From the NCBI GenBank assembly GCA_002358835.1, contig DEPP01000032.1, positions 5,442 through 12,966 of the forward strand: a stretch of DNA of 7,525 bases, in the 5' to 3' direction. Source of the stretch: Bacteroidales bacterium UBA3389 (GTDB lineage Bacteria; Bacteroidota; Bacteroidia; Bacteroidales; P3). Under the pieces are notes generated by a model that saw nothing but the letters and a program-made list of their open reading frames with translations, ran no database searches and was not told the origin of the DNA. This document shows positions 1 through 7,171 of the stretch, piece after piece. Each line of letters begins with the position of its first letter. The first letter of the stretch is position 1. The translations under genes and the position numbers were made by a program.

Positions 1-146
1 TCTTTAAATTTTTCAGCAGCATCAGGTTCTTTTGATACATCTGGGTGATATTTTTTTGCCAATTTACGGAATGCCGATTTAATTTCTGCATCACTAGCAT
101 TTTTATCAACACCCAAGACTTCATAATAATCTCTCTTTGCTGCCAT
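1..146 (-). CDS. dnaJ: Chaperone protein DnaJ, N-terminal fragment (cut by window edge)
   Basis: Only the first 48 codons lie in the window. They translate to a classic J-domain: MAAKRDYYEVLGV at the start, then helix II ending in AKKYHPD. The invariant HPD tripeptide, which stimulates the ATPase of DnaK, is at residues 34-36. DnaJ is the cytoplasmic Hsp40 co-chaperone that delivers unfolded clients to DnaK. The ATG is at 146, 15 bp downstream of the grpE stop, so the two are almost certainly co-transcribed. No clear Shine-Dalgarno precedes it, which is common in Bacteroidota. The gly/Phe region, zinc-finger repeats and C-terminal domains are outside the window, so a shorter J-domain protein (for example CbpA-like) cannot be excluded. 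The grpE neighbour strongly favours true dnaJ. Confidence 0.95.
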   Translation of the reverse strand, partial: MAAKRDYYEVLGVDKNASDAEIKSAFRKLAKKYHPDVSKEPDAAEKFK

Positions 147-161
147 TTGTCAAAAATTATA

Positions 162-782
162 TTACATTGCAACAACAACCTTTGAGTATCTTATCACTTT
201 GTCATTAAGATAATATCCCTTGGTTGTTTCATCTATCACTTTTCCTTTTTCGTCTTCGTTTTGTGCAGGTATTCTTGCGATTGCCTCATGAAGGTTTTCG
301 TCGAACATCTCGCCTTTTGCATTGATTGGTTTCAAACCTTTTTTTGTTAACGTGCCAATCAGCTTGTTGTATATCAGCTCCATACCCTCTTTGGTCTTTG
401 CAAAAACTTCGTTATCTTGTGATTCCATATTTTGCAAAGCTCTTTCATAATCATCAATCACAGGCAACAATTCCTTAATCAAACCCTCAGAAGCATTCAT
501 CACCAATTCCATTTGCTCTTTGGCTTTTCTCTTGCGGAAATTTTCAAAATCGGAATAAAGCAACAAGTATTTCTTATTCAATTCTTCAAGTTTCGTTGCC
601 AAATCATCTTCCTTTGCCTCTTCTTGTTCAGCTTTTGGAGTTTCTTCGTTTTGAGTTTCTTGTTCCGATTGCTCGGTTTTGTCTGTCAATTCTTCCTTTT
701 CTTCCTTATTCTCTGCCATGTTCTTATTTTTCTTTAATAGTTTGTTTATTATATTCTCCGCTTTGTTTTTCTCTTTCTTCAT
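162..782 (-). CDS. grpE: GrpE, nucleotide-exchange factor of DnaK
   Basis: GrpE is a cytoplasmic homodimer that drives ADP release from DnaK and acts with DnaJ. Residues 25-65 are very acidic and charged (runs of E, K, Q). Residues about 60-105 form the long coiled-coil helix, including SDFENFRKR. The C-terminal beta domain carries the family pattern MFDENLHEAIA (159-169) and ends YYLNDKVIRYSKVVVA. The long reading is 206 aa. A second in-frame ATG at 719 (MAENKEEKEE) gives 185 aa, and neither start has a convincing Shine-Dalgarno. The lysine/asparagine-rich first 21 residues may therefore be untranslated leader. The 94-bp gap to the upstream OstA-like gene contains no CIRCE element and no exact TAnnTTTG site, so the pair may depend on read-through or on a promoter type I do not recognise. 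dnaJ follows after 15 bp. Confidence 0.96.
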   Translation of the reverse strand: MKKEKNKAENIINKLLKKNKNMAENKEEKEELTDKTEQSEQETQNEETPKAEQEEAKEDDLATKLEELNKKYLLLYSDFENFRKRKAKEQMELVMNASEGLIKELLPVIDDYERALQNMESQDNEVFAKTKEGMELIYNKLIGTLTKKGLKPINAKGEMFDENLHEAIARIPAQNEDEKGKVIDETTKGYYLNDKVIRYSKVVVAM

Positions 783-876
783 TTCGGATTTTTGTTTCTT
801 GATTTCAGTTCAACGAATTCAAGTTTTAATTTTATGTATTCAAGATTCGTTCCAAATGATTTTTTATGACAAAAAG

Positions 877-2409
877 TCAGTCTCTATGAATGAAAATATC
901 CTGTGGTGATTTCGGACGATGTTCCTCGAGTAGAATAAAACCTTTCAAAGTTTTATCTTGTTCATTTATTCGTTGCTCATCGTCAAGGTAGAAATCGGGA
1001 TTCTGTACTGCCGTCATCTTTTTGGGCTTGCCTTTTTCAAAATATATTTTCAACGTTGCACAAGTTCCGATGTTTATTCCTGTATGTCGTTTTTCTTTTC
1101 CCTTTTCTTCTTCCCAAAGATGATAAATCAGGTTTATGTTTCCATCTATTTGTGCATAGCTTATTTTGTTTTTTGAGAAAGTTGCAGAAAGGTATTTACC
1201 CGAAATCTGATTAAAATATTTTTGAGTCAGCGTATCGGAATTTTGAACTATGAACGGATTTGGGTAAAGAAACATCTGCTTAACACCTTTTTTGTCAACC
1301 CTTATGCGTATCGTGTCTGCCGTAAACTGACTTTCATTCTGCCAAAGCACAGGACGCTCCAACAGATAAACAATACTGTCGTTTATCCTATAATCTGCAT
1401 ACTCGCAAACTGCCTGCATATCTTGTCGAAACACCTTTACATGATTGTATGCCAGCATTTGCTCGGCATTGTCTGTTGAATCGAAATTTACCCAAAGCGT
1501 ATCGGAGTGCATATGAAGGGTATCCGATTCTTCGATTTGTTGAAGTAAGACCTCGCCTACCAAAAAAGCATATTTCAAACTATCTTTTCTATCCGTCTCA
1601 AGATAGTTTCCGTACGCCTGAACGCTGTTTGCAGTGTCTTGTATGAAGATATTTCCAAACGCTTTGCCACATTGAGTCTCTGTATTATAGTCTATGCTGT
1701 CGGCAATCAGCGTTTGAGCTTTTTGTTTTATGTTGTTGTTGCGATAGAGTCGTGATTGGTTGGTTTTAATATTGAATTCGCCTCGTTCGGTTTTGATTAT
1801 CGCACTATCGGATGTTGTGATTGTTGTCGGAGCATAAAAATACGCCCAATCGGTACTGCTGTCGTAAAACAAAGAATCTGATTCTATGTCGGCATCAGGG
1901 CTTGTTATTATTACGTTATCTGAAAATTCAAATTGTTTTGTGGCTGTATAATATGTTCCGGTCAAGCTGTACAATGTGCTTTCTTCATCCCAAATATCTG
2001 CTGCATTGGTATATCTCACTGTTTCGTAATCCCGCTCCCACACCATATAGTCTGTTTGAAGCGTTACTTTATCATCATGCAAGATAACCGTGTCTCCGAA
2101 AATTTCTGCAACCTTTGTGTTTCCATCATAATAGACTCGGTCACCATAAAGATGAATTGTATCTTGGGAAATATGAATGAGACCGAACGCCTCTATGAAG
2201 TTTTCCTCGGTATGAAAGACTGCCGAGTCGCAATCCATAGTCATGCCCTCGTGAACAAAGACCACATTGCTCTTTAATATTAACTGATTGGGGAAAGACG
2301 GCAATCGCTCTCCCCAATCAGATTTATAGTCTATTTTTTTCTGTGCCGATACACTGCACGCAAAGAATGTAAGTATTAAAAACGGCAGTGCTTTTTGCGT
2401 AAACTTCAT
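877..2409 (-). CDS. OstA-like exported protein, probable LPS-transport component
   Basis: This 510-aa protein starts with a typical signal peptide (KFTQKALPFLILTFFACSVSA, likely cleaved after A22). A long beta-strand-rich region follows, with repeated strands such as VVFVHEGMTMDCDSAVFH, GDRVYYDGNTKVAEIFGDTVIL and KQFEFSDNVIITSPDADIESDSLFY. These alternate hydrophobic residues with G, D and T as in the beta-jellyroll repeats of LptA and the LptD N-terminus. The C-terminal part (about 395-510, with ISGKYLSATF, DGN, LEEHRPKSPQDIF) resembles, from memory, the tail of Bacteroidetes OstA-like proteins. By family it should sit in the periplasm and help carry lipopolysaccharide to the outer membrane. 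It is far longer than E. coli LptA (about 185 aa) and lacks an LptD-type C-terminal barrel. It starts 4 bp after the PepSY-like gene, with an AGAGGA box at 2421-2426, so the two are translationally close. C18 is preceded by FFA, a poor lipobox, so lipoprotein status is unlikely. The exact Lpt role is inferred. Confidence 0.88.
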   Translation of the reverse strand: MKFTQKALPFLILTFFACSVSAQKKIDYKSDWGERLPSFPNQLILKSNVVFVHEGMTMDCDSAVFHTEENFIEAFGLIHISQDTIHLYGDRVYYDGNTKVAEIFGDTVILHDDKVTLQTDYMVWERDYETVRYTNAADIWDEESTLYSLTGTYYTATKQFEFSDNVIITSPDADIESDSLFYDSSTDWAYFYAPTTITTSDSAIIKTERGEFNIKTNQSRLYRNNNIKQKAQTLIADSIDYNTETQCGKAFGNIFIQDTANSVQAYGNYLETDRKDSLKYAFLVGEVLLQQIEESDTLHMHSDTLWVNFDSTDNAEQMLAYNHVKVFRQDMQAVCEYADYRINDSIVYLLERPVLWQNESQFTADTIRIRVDKKGVKQMFLYPNPFIVQNSDTLTQKYFNQISGKYLSATFSKNKISYAQIDGNINLIYHLWEEEKGKEKRHTGINIGTCATLKIYFEKGKPKKMTAVQNPDFYLDDEQRINEQDKTLKGFILLEEHRPKSPQDIFIHRD

Positions 2410-2413
2410 TCAA

Positions 2414-3517
2414 TTATTCTTCCTCTTGATATTCGTCAGTGCTTCCTGCAAGTCCTTGGTATCTGAACGACTTATCGTAAGTTAGTTTCACGGTTTTCTT
2501 GTCTTTTTTACCCTTTATCTTTTGAGTAAACTCTATATAATAGTATGTATCCAACTTTCTATCGGTAACCGTTCTTCTGTATTTCAAATCGTAATCAACT
2601 TTTTGGAACTTGATTATTGAATTAGGGAACTTGACTTCAGGATATCTTGAAGTTAAGTCTTTAACTATCAAACGAGGATAACGTTCTTTTTCAACAGCTG
2701 TTGTAGTTGTCATAATCATTCCGTCAGCCTTGAAAAGCATTTCCATTTCGCGTCCGCGGTTTTCGTAATACGCTCTGTAATTTCCTTCTTCCTCTTTCCA
2801 TTCTCTTACTTCTATTCTCGGGAATTTTTTCTTGAACGCTTTGGTTACTTCTTCCGGAATTATAGGTACGTCCAATGCTTCAGGCACTTCAATATCCACA
2901 TCTTGAGATTTTGAATTCTTTTTCACATCTCCGTCTTCCCCTGTTCGGATTTCAAGACCGCTTCCGTCCAAAGAAGCTCTCTCTGCCATCTTTTTTTGAC
3001 GGTATTCTATGGCTTCTGGATTCAAGCGAGCAATATAGTCTTTCTTTACAAAATCTGGGTCAGGTGCATTTGTTTTTGTCAACTTTCCGCGCGGATCGAA
3101 CACCATTTCATATTCTGTTTGACCGATTCCCTTCATTGCAATGATAAGACGATAGTAGTTATCGCCGGAAAAATCTTCTATATATTCGGATTTTTTGATT
3201 CGATAGCCAGGATAATTATTCAAAAAGTAGTTTGCAATCAACGTAGGCAACTCTTGCTCTTGTATATCAAAGATTGTAAACTGCCAATTACCTGTTGCTG
3301 TAAGAAAAACCCTACCTATTTGATTATCGATATCGATTTCGGCAACATATTGTCCCGTTTCAAAATACCAACCGTTGAGTTTATAATCGGAATATGTGTT
3401 TTCCAATCCCAATCTCACTTCTTGCGGAATGTCGGATGGCCGTAATTTTTGAGCGAATGCCGCAAACGACATCATAACCAACAAAACCGCTACAATTGTT
3501 CTTTTCATATAATTCAT
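2414..3517 (-). CDS. Exported protein with duplicated PepSY-like domains
   Basis: The 367-aa product has a signal peptide (KRTIVAVLLVMMSFAAFA, likely cleaved after A22 before QK) and no other membrane segment, so it is probably periplasmic. The mature part looks like two related halves, about 28-150 and 217-355, joined by a charged linker (151-215). Each half starts with IPxEV plus a helix and then a strand pair (DYKLNGWYFETGQYVAEID; RIEVREWKEEEGNYRAYYE). A second helix-strand unit follows in each (LPTLIANYFLNNYPGYRIKKSEYIE; YPRLIVKDLTSRYPEVKF). This is the layout of the BLIP-like PepSY_like family (PF11396 type) of Bacteroidetes, whose function is not established. A second ATG at 3508 (MKRTIVAV) gives a more usual signal-peptide start. 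It lies 19 bp after purA and 4 bp before the OstA-like gene, so it is probably in one operon with them. No catalytic residues are evident. Confidence 0.85.
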   Translation of the reverse strand: MNYMKRTIVAVLLVMMSFAAFAQKLRPSDIPQEVRLGLENTYSDYKLNGWYFETGQYVAEIDIDNQIGRVFLTATGNWQFTIFDIQEQELPTLIANYFLNNYPGYRIKKSEYIEDFSGDNYYRLIIAMKGIGQTEYEMVFDPRGKLTKTNAPDPDFVKKDYIARLNPEAIEYRQKKMAERASLDGSGLEIRTGEDGDVKKNSKSQDVDIEVPEALDVPIIPEEVTKAFKKKFPRIEVREWKEEEGNYRAYYENRGREMEMLFKADGMIMTTTTAVEKERYPRLIVKDLTSRYPEVKFPNSIIKFQKVDYDLKYRRTVTDRKLDTYYYIEFTQKIKGKKDKKTVKLTYDKSFRYQGLAGSTDEYQEEE

Positions 3518-3536
3518 AATTCAATGTTTGGTCAAT

Positions 3537-4835
3537 TTACAATTCAGTTCTAATGATTGTATCTTTTCGATCAGGTGAAGTAGATACGACAGCTATCGGA
3601 AGATTCATTCTTTGCTCAATCACACTCACGTATTCTCTCATTGCAATCGGCAATTGATCGAACGTACTCTTACCAGCAATATCTTCACACCAGCCCTTTA
3701 CTTCTGAATATATAGGATTTATCACCGCATCTGTTTCATACGGTACTTTGGTTGTAGTTTCCCCGTTTATCTCATATTGTTCACATATCTTGATGCTTTC
3801 AAATTTGTTAAGCACATCAACTTTCATCAACATAAGATGAGTAACCCCATTAAGCATACAAGCATATTTCAATGCCGGAATATCCAACCAACCACATCTT
3901 CTTGCACGTCCTGTTGTTGAACCAAACTCTCTTCCCTCTTGACGCATCGTTTCACCGTCTTGATCAAATAATTCCGTTGGGAATGGTCCGCTTCCGACTC
4001 TTGTACAATAAGCTTTGAAAATTCCGAACACACGTCCTATCTTTGACGGAGCAACGCCTAAACCGGAGCAAACGCCCGCTGTAATCGTATTAGATGAAGT
4101 TACAAATGGATAAGATCCAAAATCGACGTCCAACATTGAGCCTTGAGCACCCTCAGCCAAAATTTTCTTACCTTCATTCAAAGCTTCATCGATGAAATAT
4201 TCGCTATCTACAATAGTCAATTGCTTTAATGTTGCAAGCGAATCAAACCATTTTTTCTCGTAATCTGCAAAAGACTCTCCATCTATCTTAAATTCATCAG
4301 GCTCGTACCCCATTGCCTTAATTTGAGACAAGTGAGCATCACAAGCTTTCTTATAAAGAGTTTCAAAATCGCTTGAGAAAATAGAACCAACTCTCAATCC
4401 TGTTCTAGCAACCTTATCTGTATAAGCAGGACCTATGCCTTTAAGCGTAGAACCTATCTTTTGAGCACCTTTATTCTTTTCATTGGCAGCATCAAGCATT
4501 CTATGAGTAGGAAGAATCAAGTGAGCCTTTTTAGAGATATAAAGATTAGACTTAGGATTAAAGCCAATATTTTCCAAAGACTTCACTTCCTTTTCCAAAA
4601 TCAAAGGTTCAACCAACACCCCATTGCCAATGAGATTTACTTTATCTTTATGACAAATTCCCGAAGGAATGATATGCAAAACGTGTTTAATACCCTCGAA
4701 CTCCAATGTATGACCTGCATTCGGTCCTCCTTGAAACCTTGCAATTATATCATAATTCGGTGTCAATACATCGACAATCTTTCCTTTTCCTTCGTCTCCC
4801 CACTGCAATCCGAGAAGCACATCAATCTTACTCAT
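3537..4835 (-). CDS. purA: Adenylosuccinate synthetase
   Basis: PurA joins IMP and aspartate using GTP to give adenylosuccinate, the committed step to AMP, in the cytoplasm. From the ATG at 4835 the protein is 432 aa, the same length as the E. coli enzyme. The GTP/IMP loop QWGDEGKGK is at 11-19, with the catalytic Asp at 14 (E. coli D13). FQGGPNAGHT carries the catalytic His at 42 (E. coli H41). GSTLKGIGPAY (128-138) and the following TDKVAR are the IMP-binding segment. VTSSNTITAG, STTGRARR (aspartate/GTP arginines), KVDVL (guanine recognition) and STSPDR near the end are all intact. A TTG codon two codons upstream (4841) could extend the frame. The AGAGGA box at 4843-4848 is 7 nt from the ATG but overlaps the TTG's spacing, so I chose the ATG. 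The PepSY-like gene follows after 19 bp. Confidence 0.98.
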   Translation of the reverse strand: MSKIDVLLGLQWGDEGKGKIVDVLTPNYDIIARFQGGPNAGHTLEFEGIKHVLHIIPSGICHKDKVNLIGNGVLVEPLILEKEVKSLENIGFNPKSNLYISKKAHLILPTHRMLDAANEKNKGAQKIGSTLKGIGPAYTDKVARTGLRVGSIFSSDFETLYKKACDAHLSQIKAMGYEPDEFKIDGESFADYEKKWFDSLATLKQLTIVDSEYFIDEALNEGKKILAEGAQGSMLDVDFGSYPFVTSSNTITAGVCSGLGVAPSKIGRVFGIFKAYCTRVGSGPFPTELFDQDGETMRQEGREFGSTTGRARRCGWLDIPALKYACMLNGVTHLMLMKVDVLNKFESIKICEQYEINGETTTKVPYETDAVINPIYSEVKGWCEDIAGKSTFDQLPIAMREYVSVIEQRMNLPIAVVSTSPDRKDTIIRTEL

Positions 4836-4842
4836 CTTCAAT

Positions 4843-4848
4843 TCCTCT
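4843..4848 (-). promoter_or_regulatory. Shine-Dalgarno box of purA
   Basis: AGAGGA on the minus strand lies 7 nt before the ATG at 4835. That is a normal spacing, and it selects the ATG over the TTG at 4841, which would be only about 1 nt away. Confidence 0.65.
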
Positions 4849-4873
4849 ATTTTATTAGCTGCAAAAAACCTTG

Positions 4874-4881
4874 CAAATATA
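4874..4881 (-). promoter_or_regulatory. purA promoter, Bacteroidetes-type -7 element
   Basis: TATATTTG on the minus strand is an exact match to the primary-sigma -7 consensus TAnnTTTG of Bacteroidetes. It would place a transcription start near 4867 and give a leader of about 32 nt. A TTTG -33 box at the expected distance upstream is missing, so this site is weaker evidence than the one at 5821-5852. It sits in the 105-bp gap between the kinase gene and purA, where no intrinsic terminator is visible. purA may therefore also receive read-through. Confidence 0.55.
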
Positions 4882-4940
4882 CATAAAAAACTTGATTCGG
4901 CTATTTTGCCATATCATTTTTTAGTTCTTTTTCTCCTTTG

Positions 4941-5780
4941 TTATGCAATATGATAATCAACCAAAGCCATAAGCGGAGCTTTCACCACATTATTTATCTT
5001 CATCCCGAATCGCTCTGCAACATTCTTTAATATATCTTCTGCATAGCAAGCTATACTACCAACGACATTTATTACATATTTATTATAAGAAGTATAACGA
5101 CATATTTGTTCGGTAAAGAAACTTTCGAACGCCTTTTCGATTACACCTATGCAATAATCATTCGTTTTGTTTTCGATTGCAAAGCGAGCAAACGAAGCAA
5201 GATAAAAATTCGGAGCCTCTTCCTTGTAAAGTTTATTGAGAAAATCAGACTCATCTCCAGTATAGATTTGAGCAAACTTCGTTGCCATATCTTCAGGCAT
5301 AGTTCCACGCAAATAATCTCTTAAAATCAACTTACCGATATTCGTTCCGGCACCCTCATCACAAAGAACATAACCCAAAGACGCCACATTCTCAACAATA
5401 TTCACGCCATCATAAAGACAAGAATTCGAACCTGTCCCGAGTATCGCTGCAATAGCAGGCTCACGACCGCAAGTCGCTCTCGCTGCTCCTAACAAATCGC
5501 CTTCGACTTCAATCTTCGCATTCTTAAAATAAGGAGCAAACCACCCTATCACTTCATCTTGCTTTACTTTTGCCGAACATCCTGAAGCATAAATATAGAT
5601 ATACTCAACACAATCCGCATACACATTCGGCAAAATCACAGACTCGATTTCCATACGCATCGTTGTCTCAGACACATTATAGGGATTCATTCCACGCGAA
5701 GAAAACAACGTCTTCACCTCTTTATCATCCACCAAAGCCCAATCCGTCTTTGTCGAACCGCCGTCAGCAATCAATATCAT
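4941..5780 (-). CDS. BadF/BadG/BcrA/BcrD-family sugar kinase, probable N-acetylglucosamine kinase-like
   Basis: This 279-aa cytoplasmic protein has the ASKHA (actin/hexokinase) fold signatures. The phosphate-1 loop ILIADGGSTKTDW is at 2-14. EGDLLGAARA (93-102) carries the candidate catalytic Asp95. The phosphate-2 loop ILGTGSNS is at 113-120, and GYVLCDEGAG (136-145) and VVGSIACYAEDI (239-250) supply the adenosine side. This pattern and length match the BadF/BadG ATPase family branch that contains N-acetylglucosamine kinase and, in some Bacteroidota, N-acetylmuramate kinase. No cysteine pair for a 4Fe-4S cluster, as in the reductase activators of this superfamily, is apparent. The substrate is inferred as an amino sugar from cell-wall or glycan turnover and the neighbours do not specify it. 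The ATG at 5780 was chosen over a TTG at 5804 because an AAGGA box lies 8 nt before the ATG. The gene appears to have its own promoter. Confidence 0.85.
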   Translation of the reverse strand: MILIADGGSTKTDWALVDDKEVKTLFSSRGMNPYNVSETTMRMEIESVILPNVYADCVEYIYIYASGCSAKVKQDEVIGWFAPYFKNAKIEVEGDLLGAARATCGREPAIAAILGTGSNSCLYDGVNIVENVASLGYVLCDEGAGTNIGKLILRDYLRGTMPEDMATKFAQIYTGDESDFLNKLYKEEAPNFYLASFARFAIENKTNDYCIGVIEKAFESFFTEQICRYTSYNKYVINVVGSIACYAEDILKNVAERFGMKINNVVKAPLMALVDYHIA

Positions 5781-5788
5781 AAATCTTT

Positions 5789-5793
5789 TCCTT
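5789..5793 (-). promoter_or_regulatory. Shine-Dalgarno box of the kinase gene
   Basis: AAGGA on the minus strand lies 8 nt before the ATG at 5780. It falls inside the reading frame that a TTG start at 5804 would open, which argues for the ATG. Confidence 0.6.
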
Positions 5794-5820
5794 AAAAAAA
5801 TCAATCAAAATTAAGAACTG

Positions 5821-5852
5821 CAAAGATACGAAATAAATCCATTACAAGCAAA
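5821..5852 (-). promoter_or_regulatory. Promoter of the kinase gene, Bacteroidetes -33/-7 type
   Basis: On the minus strand a TTTG box (complement of 5849-5852) is followed after 20 nt by TATCTTTG (complement of 5821-5828). The second element is an exact match to TAnnTTTG, and the pair fits the known TTTG / TAnnTTTG arrangement of Bacteroidetes primary-sigma promoters. Transcription would begin near 5814, giving a leader of about 34 nt. The promoter lies just downstream of the terminator of the preceding gene, so the kinase is likely an independent transcription unit. Confidence 0.75.
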
Positions 5853-5864
5853 ATCCTACAAAAC

Positions 5865-5894
5865 AAAAAAAGAGGCCTGCCAAAAGCAAGCCTC
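5865..5894 (-). terminator. Rho-independent terminator of the methionine gamma-lyase-like gene
   Basis: Read on the minus strand, GAGGCTTGC and GCAGGCCTC form a 9-bp stem (one G-T pair) around a TTTTG loop, followed directly by seven T. It begins 21 bp after the TAG stop of the upstream gene. The plus strand has no T-run after the stem, so termination is one-directional. It insulates the kinase promoter from upstream transcription. Confidence 0.9.
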
Positions 5895-5915
5895 AATCAA
5901 ACAATTAAAATTGTA

Positions 5916-7118
5916 CTAAATGAATTTTATTTCTTTCAATGCTTCAACAATCAATTGGAAAGTGTGTTCCATATCATTATCCAAACCAACAGAGTAACGA
6001 ACCAAACCTTCGCTCATACCCATTTTCTTTTGAATATCTTCAGGAACTTCCGATGAAGTACTCTTTCCTGAACAAGAGAACAAAGTACGGAAATATCCCA
6101 ATGAAACAGCCAAATAACCGACTCCCTTATTTTGCATTGCTTCCATGAATTGGTTAGCACGTTCTGCAGTTTCAAGGTCGATAGCTATCATTCCACCATA
6201 ACCAAATCCTTCATTCATCAACTCTGTCATCAAAGCATGGTCGATATGATCTTCATTTCCAGGATAGTTTGCCTTGATTCCGATTTCGTTGAAACGTTTT
6301 GACAAGTACGCAGCATTCTTTGAGTGTTGTTGCATACGAATATGAAGTGTGTAAAGGTTCTTCAAGATAGATGTAGAACGGAAAGAATCCAATACAGGAC
6401 CCAACAACATAGCTGTTCCGTCGTTTACGTCTATCATTGCATTGATTGTAGCAGCATCAGCACAAATAGCACCTGCCACACAGTCGTTCTTACCATTTAC
6501 AAACTTAGTCATAGAGTAGATAACTACGTCAGCACCCAATTTGTATGGAGAGAAAATCATCGGAGTGAAAGTATTATCGACAAGCAATTTTGCATTACCA
6601 GCTTGTGCAATCTTCTTCAACTCAGGTATGTTTGCGATTCTCAACAACGGATTAGACATACACTCTGTGTAAACAACCTTTGTGTTAGGACGCATTGCAG
6701 CCTTAACCTCTTCAAGGTTGGTTGTATCCACGAAAGTTACTTCAACGCCATAACGAATTATGTAGTTTTTCAAGAAAGCGAAAGTACCGCCATACACAGT
6801 TTGAGAAGCAACAACGTGATCGCCTGCTTTCAAGAAGTGCATCAAAGAACAAGTGATAGCCGCCATACCGGATCCTGTAACCCAAGCAGCTTCTGTTCCT
6901 TCCATAGCTGCCAAAGCATTACACAATGACATGTTGCTAGGATTCCAGTGACGAGAGTATAGGAAGTAACCTTCGGTTTCGCCATGGAAAGTATCAGTCA
7001 TAAGATGAGCTTTTTCAAATGCAAATGTTGCACTATCGCTTATCGATGGGTTTACACCTCTGAAAGGGTCTCTACCATCCAACTTTTGGATATTAGTAGC
7101 CGGGTCAAATTTATTCAT
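5916..7118 (-). CDS. Cys/Met-metabolism PLP enzyme, probable methionine gamma-lyase of the plant-like type
   Basis: From the ATG at 7118 this is a 400-aa fold-type I PLP enzyme. LYSRHWNP (53-60) gives the Tyr and Arg that hold the cofactor phosphate of the partner subunit. SGMAA (83-87), VYGGTFAFL (108-116, Y109 stacking), VDNTFTPM (180-187, D181 to the pyridine N), SMTKFVNGKND (202-212, Schiff-base K205), AVSLGYFRTL and GLVRYSVGLD (carboxylate-binding R374) complete the active site. The C-terminal half, with FGYGGMIAIDLETAERAN and LFSCSGKSTSSEVP, resembles my recollection of Arabidopsis methionine gamma-lyase more than cystathionine synthases. The expected reaction is methionine to methanethiol, 2-oxobutyrate and ammonia. 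The cysteine of YGC in classical bacterial lyases is glycine here, so specificity is less certain; cystathionine gamma-lyase or gamma-synthase remain possible. A frame extension to an ATG at 7184 exists, but the -7 site at 7172-7179 lies inside it and the extra 22 residues do not look like family sequence. Confidence 0.88.
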   Translation of the reverse strand: MNKFDPATNIQKLDGRDPFRGVNPSISDSATFAFEKAHLMTDTFHGETEGYFLYSRHWNPSNMSLCNALAAMEGTEAAWVTGSGMAAITCSLMHFLKAGDHVVASQTVYGGTFAFLKNYIIRYGVEVTFVDTTNLEEVKAAMRPNTKVVYTECMSNPLLRIANIPELKKIAQAGNAKLLVDNTFTPMIFSPYKLGADVVIYSMTKFVNGKNDCVAGAICADAATINAMIDVNDGTAMLLGPVLDSFRSTSILKNLYTLHIRMQQHSKNAAYLSKRFNEIGIKANYPGNEDHIDHALMTELMNEGFGYGGMIAIDLETAERANQFMEAMQNKGVGYLAVSLGYFRTLFSCSGKSTSSEVPEDIQKKMGMSEGLVRYSVGLDNDMEHTFQLIVEALKEIKFI

Positions 7119-7171
7119 TATCAAATTACTATTTAATGTTATTATATTCTTGTTTTTATGTTTACGATATG

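Noticed and set aside
867..879. Short hairpin TGAC-AAAAA-GTCA at the end of the OstA-like gene as a terminator
   Set aside because: The stem is only 4 bp, includes the stop codon, and is followed on the minus strand by an A-run rather than a T-run.
2996..3445. Open frame of 149 codons on the plus strand
   Set aside because: It lies wholly opposite the PepSY-like gene, shows no motif or ribosome binding site, and is explained as a shadow frame. The same applies to the plus-strand frames opposite grpE, ostA, purA and the kinase.
4836..4841. TTG start for purA two codons upstream
   Set aside because: The Shine-Dalgarno box is too close to the TTG and correctly spaced for the ATG at 4835, which also gives the usual family length.
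4860..4875. TGCAA/TTGCA inverted repeat in front of purA as a possible leader hairpin
   Set aside because: It overlaps the -7 element, so the predicted transcript would start in its loop and could not form the hairpin.
6324..6929. Open frame of 201 codons on the plus strand
   Set aside because: It is antisense to the well-supported PLP-enzyme gene. Its Cys/His/Ser-rich composition is what the complement of that coding sequence gives, and no family motif is visible.
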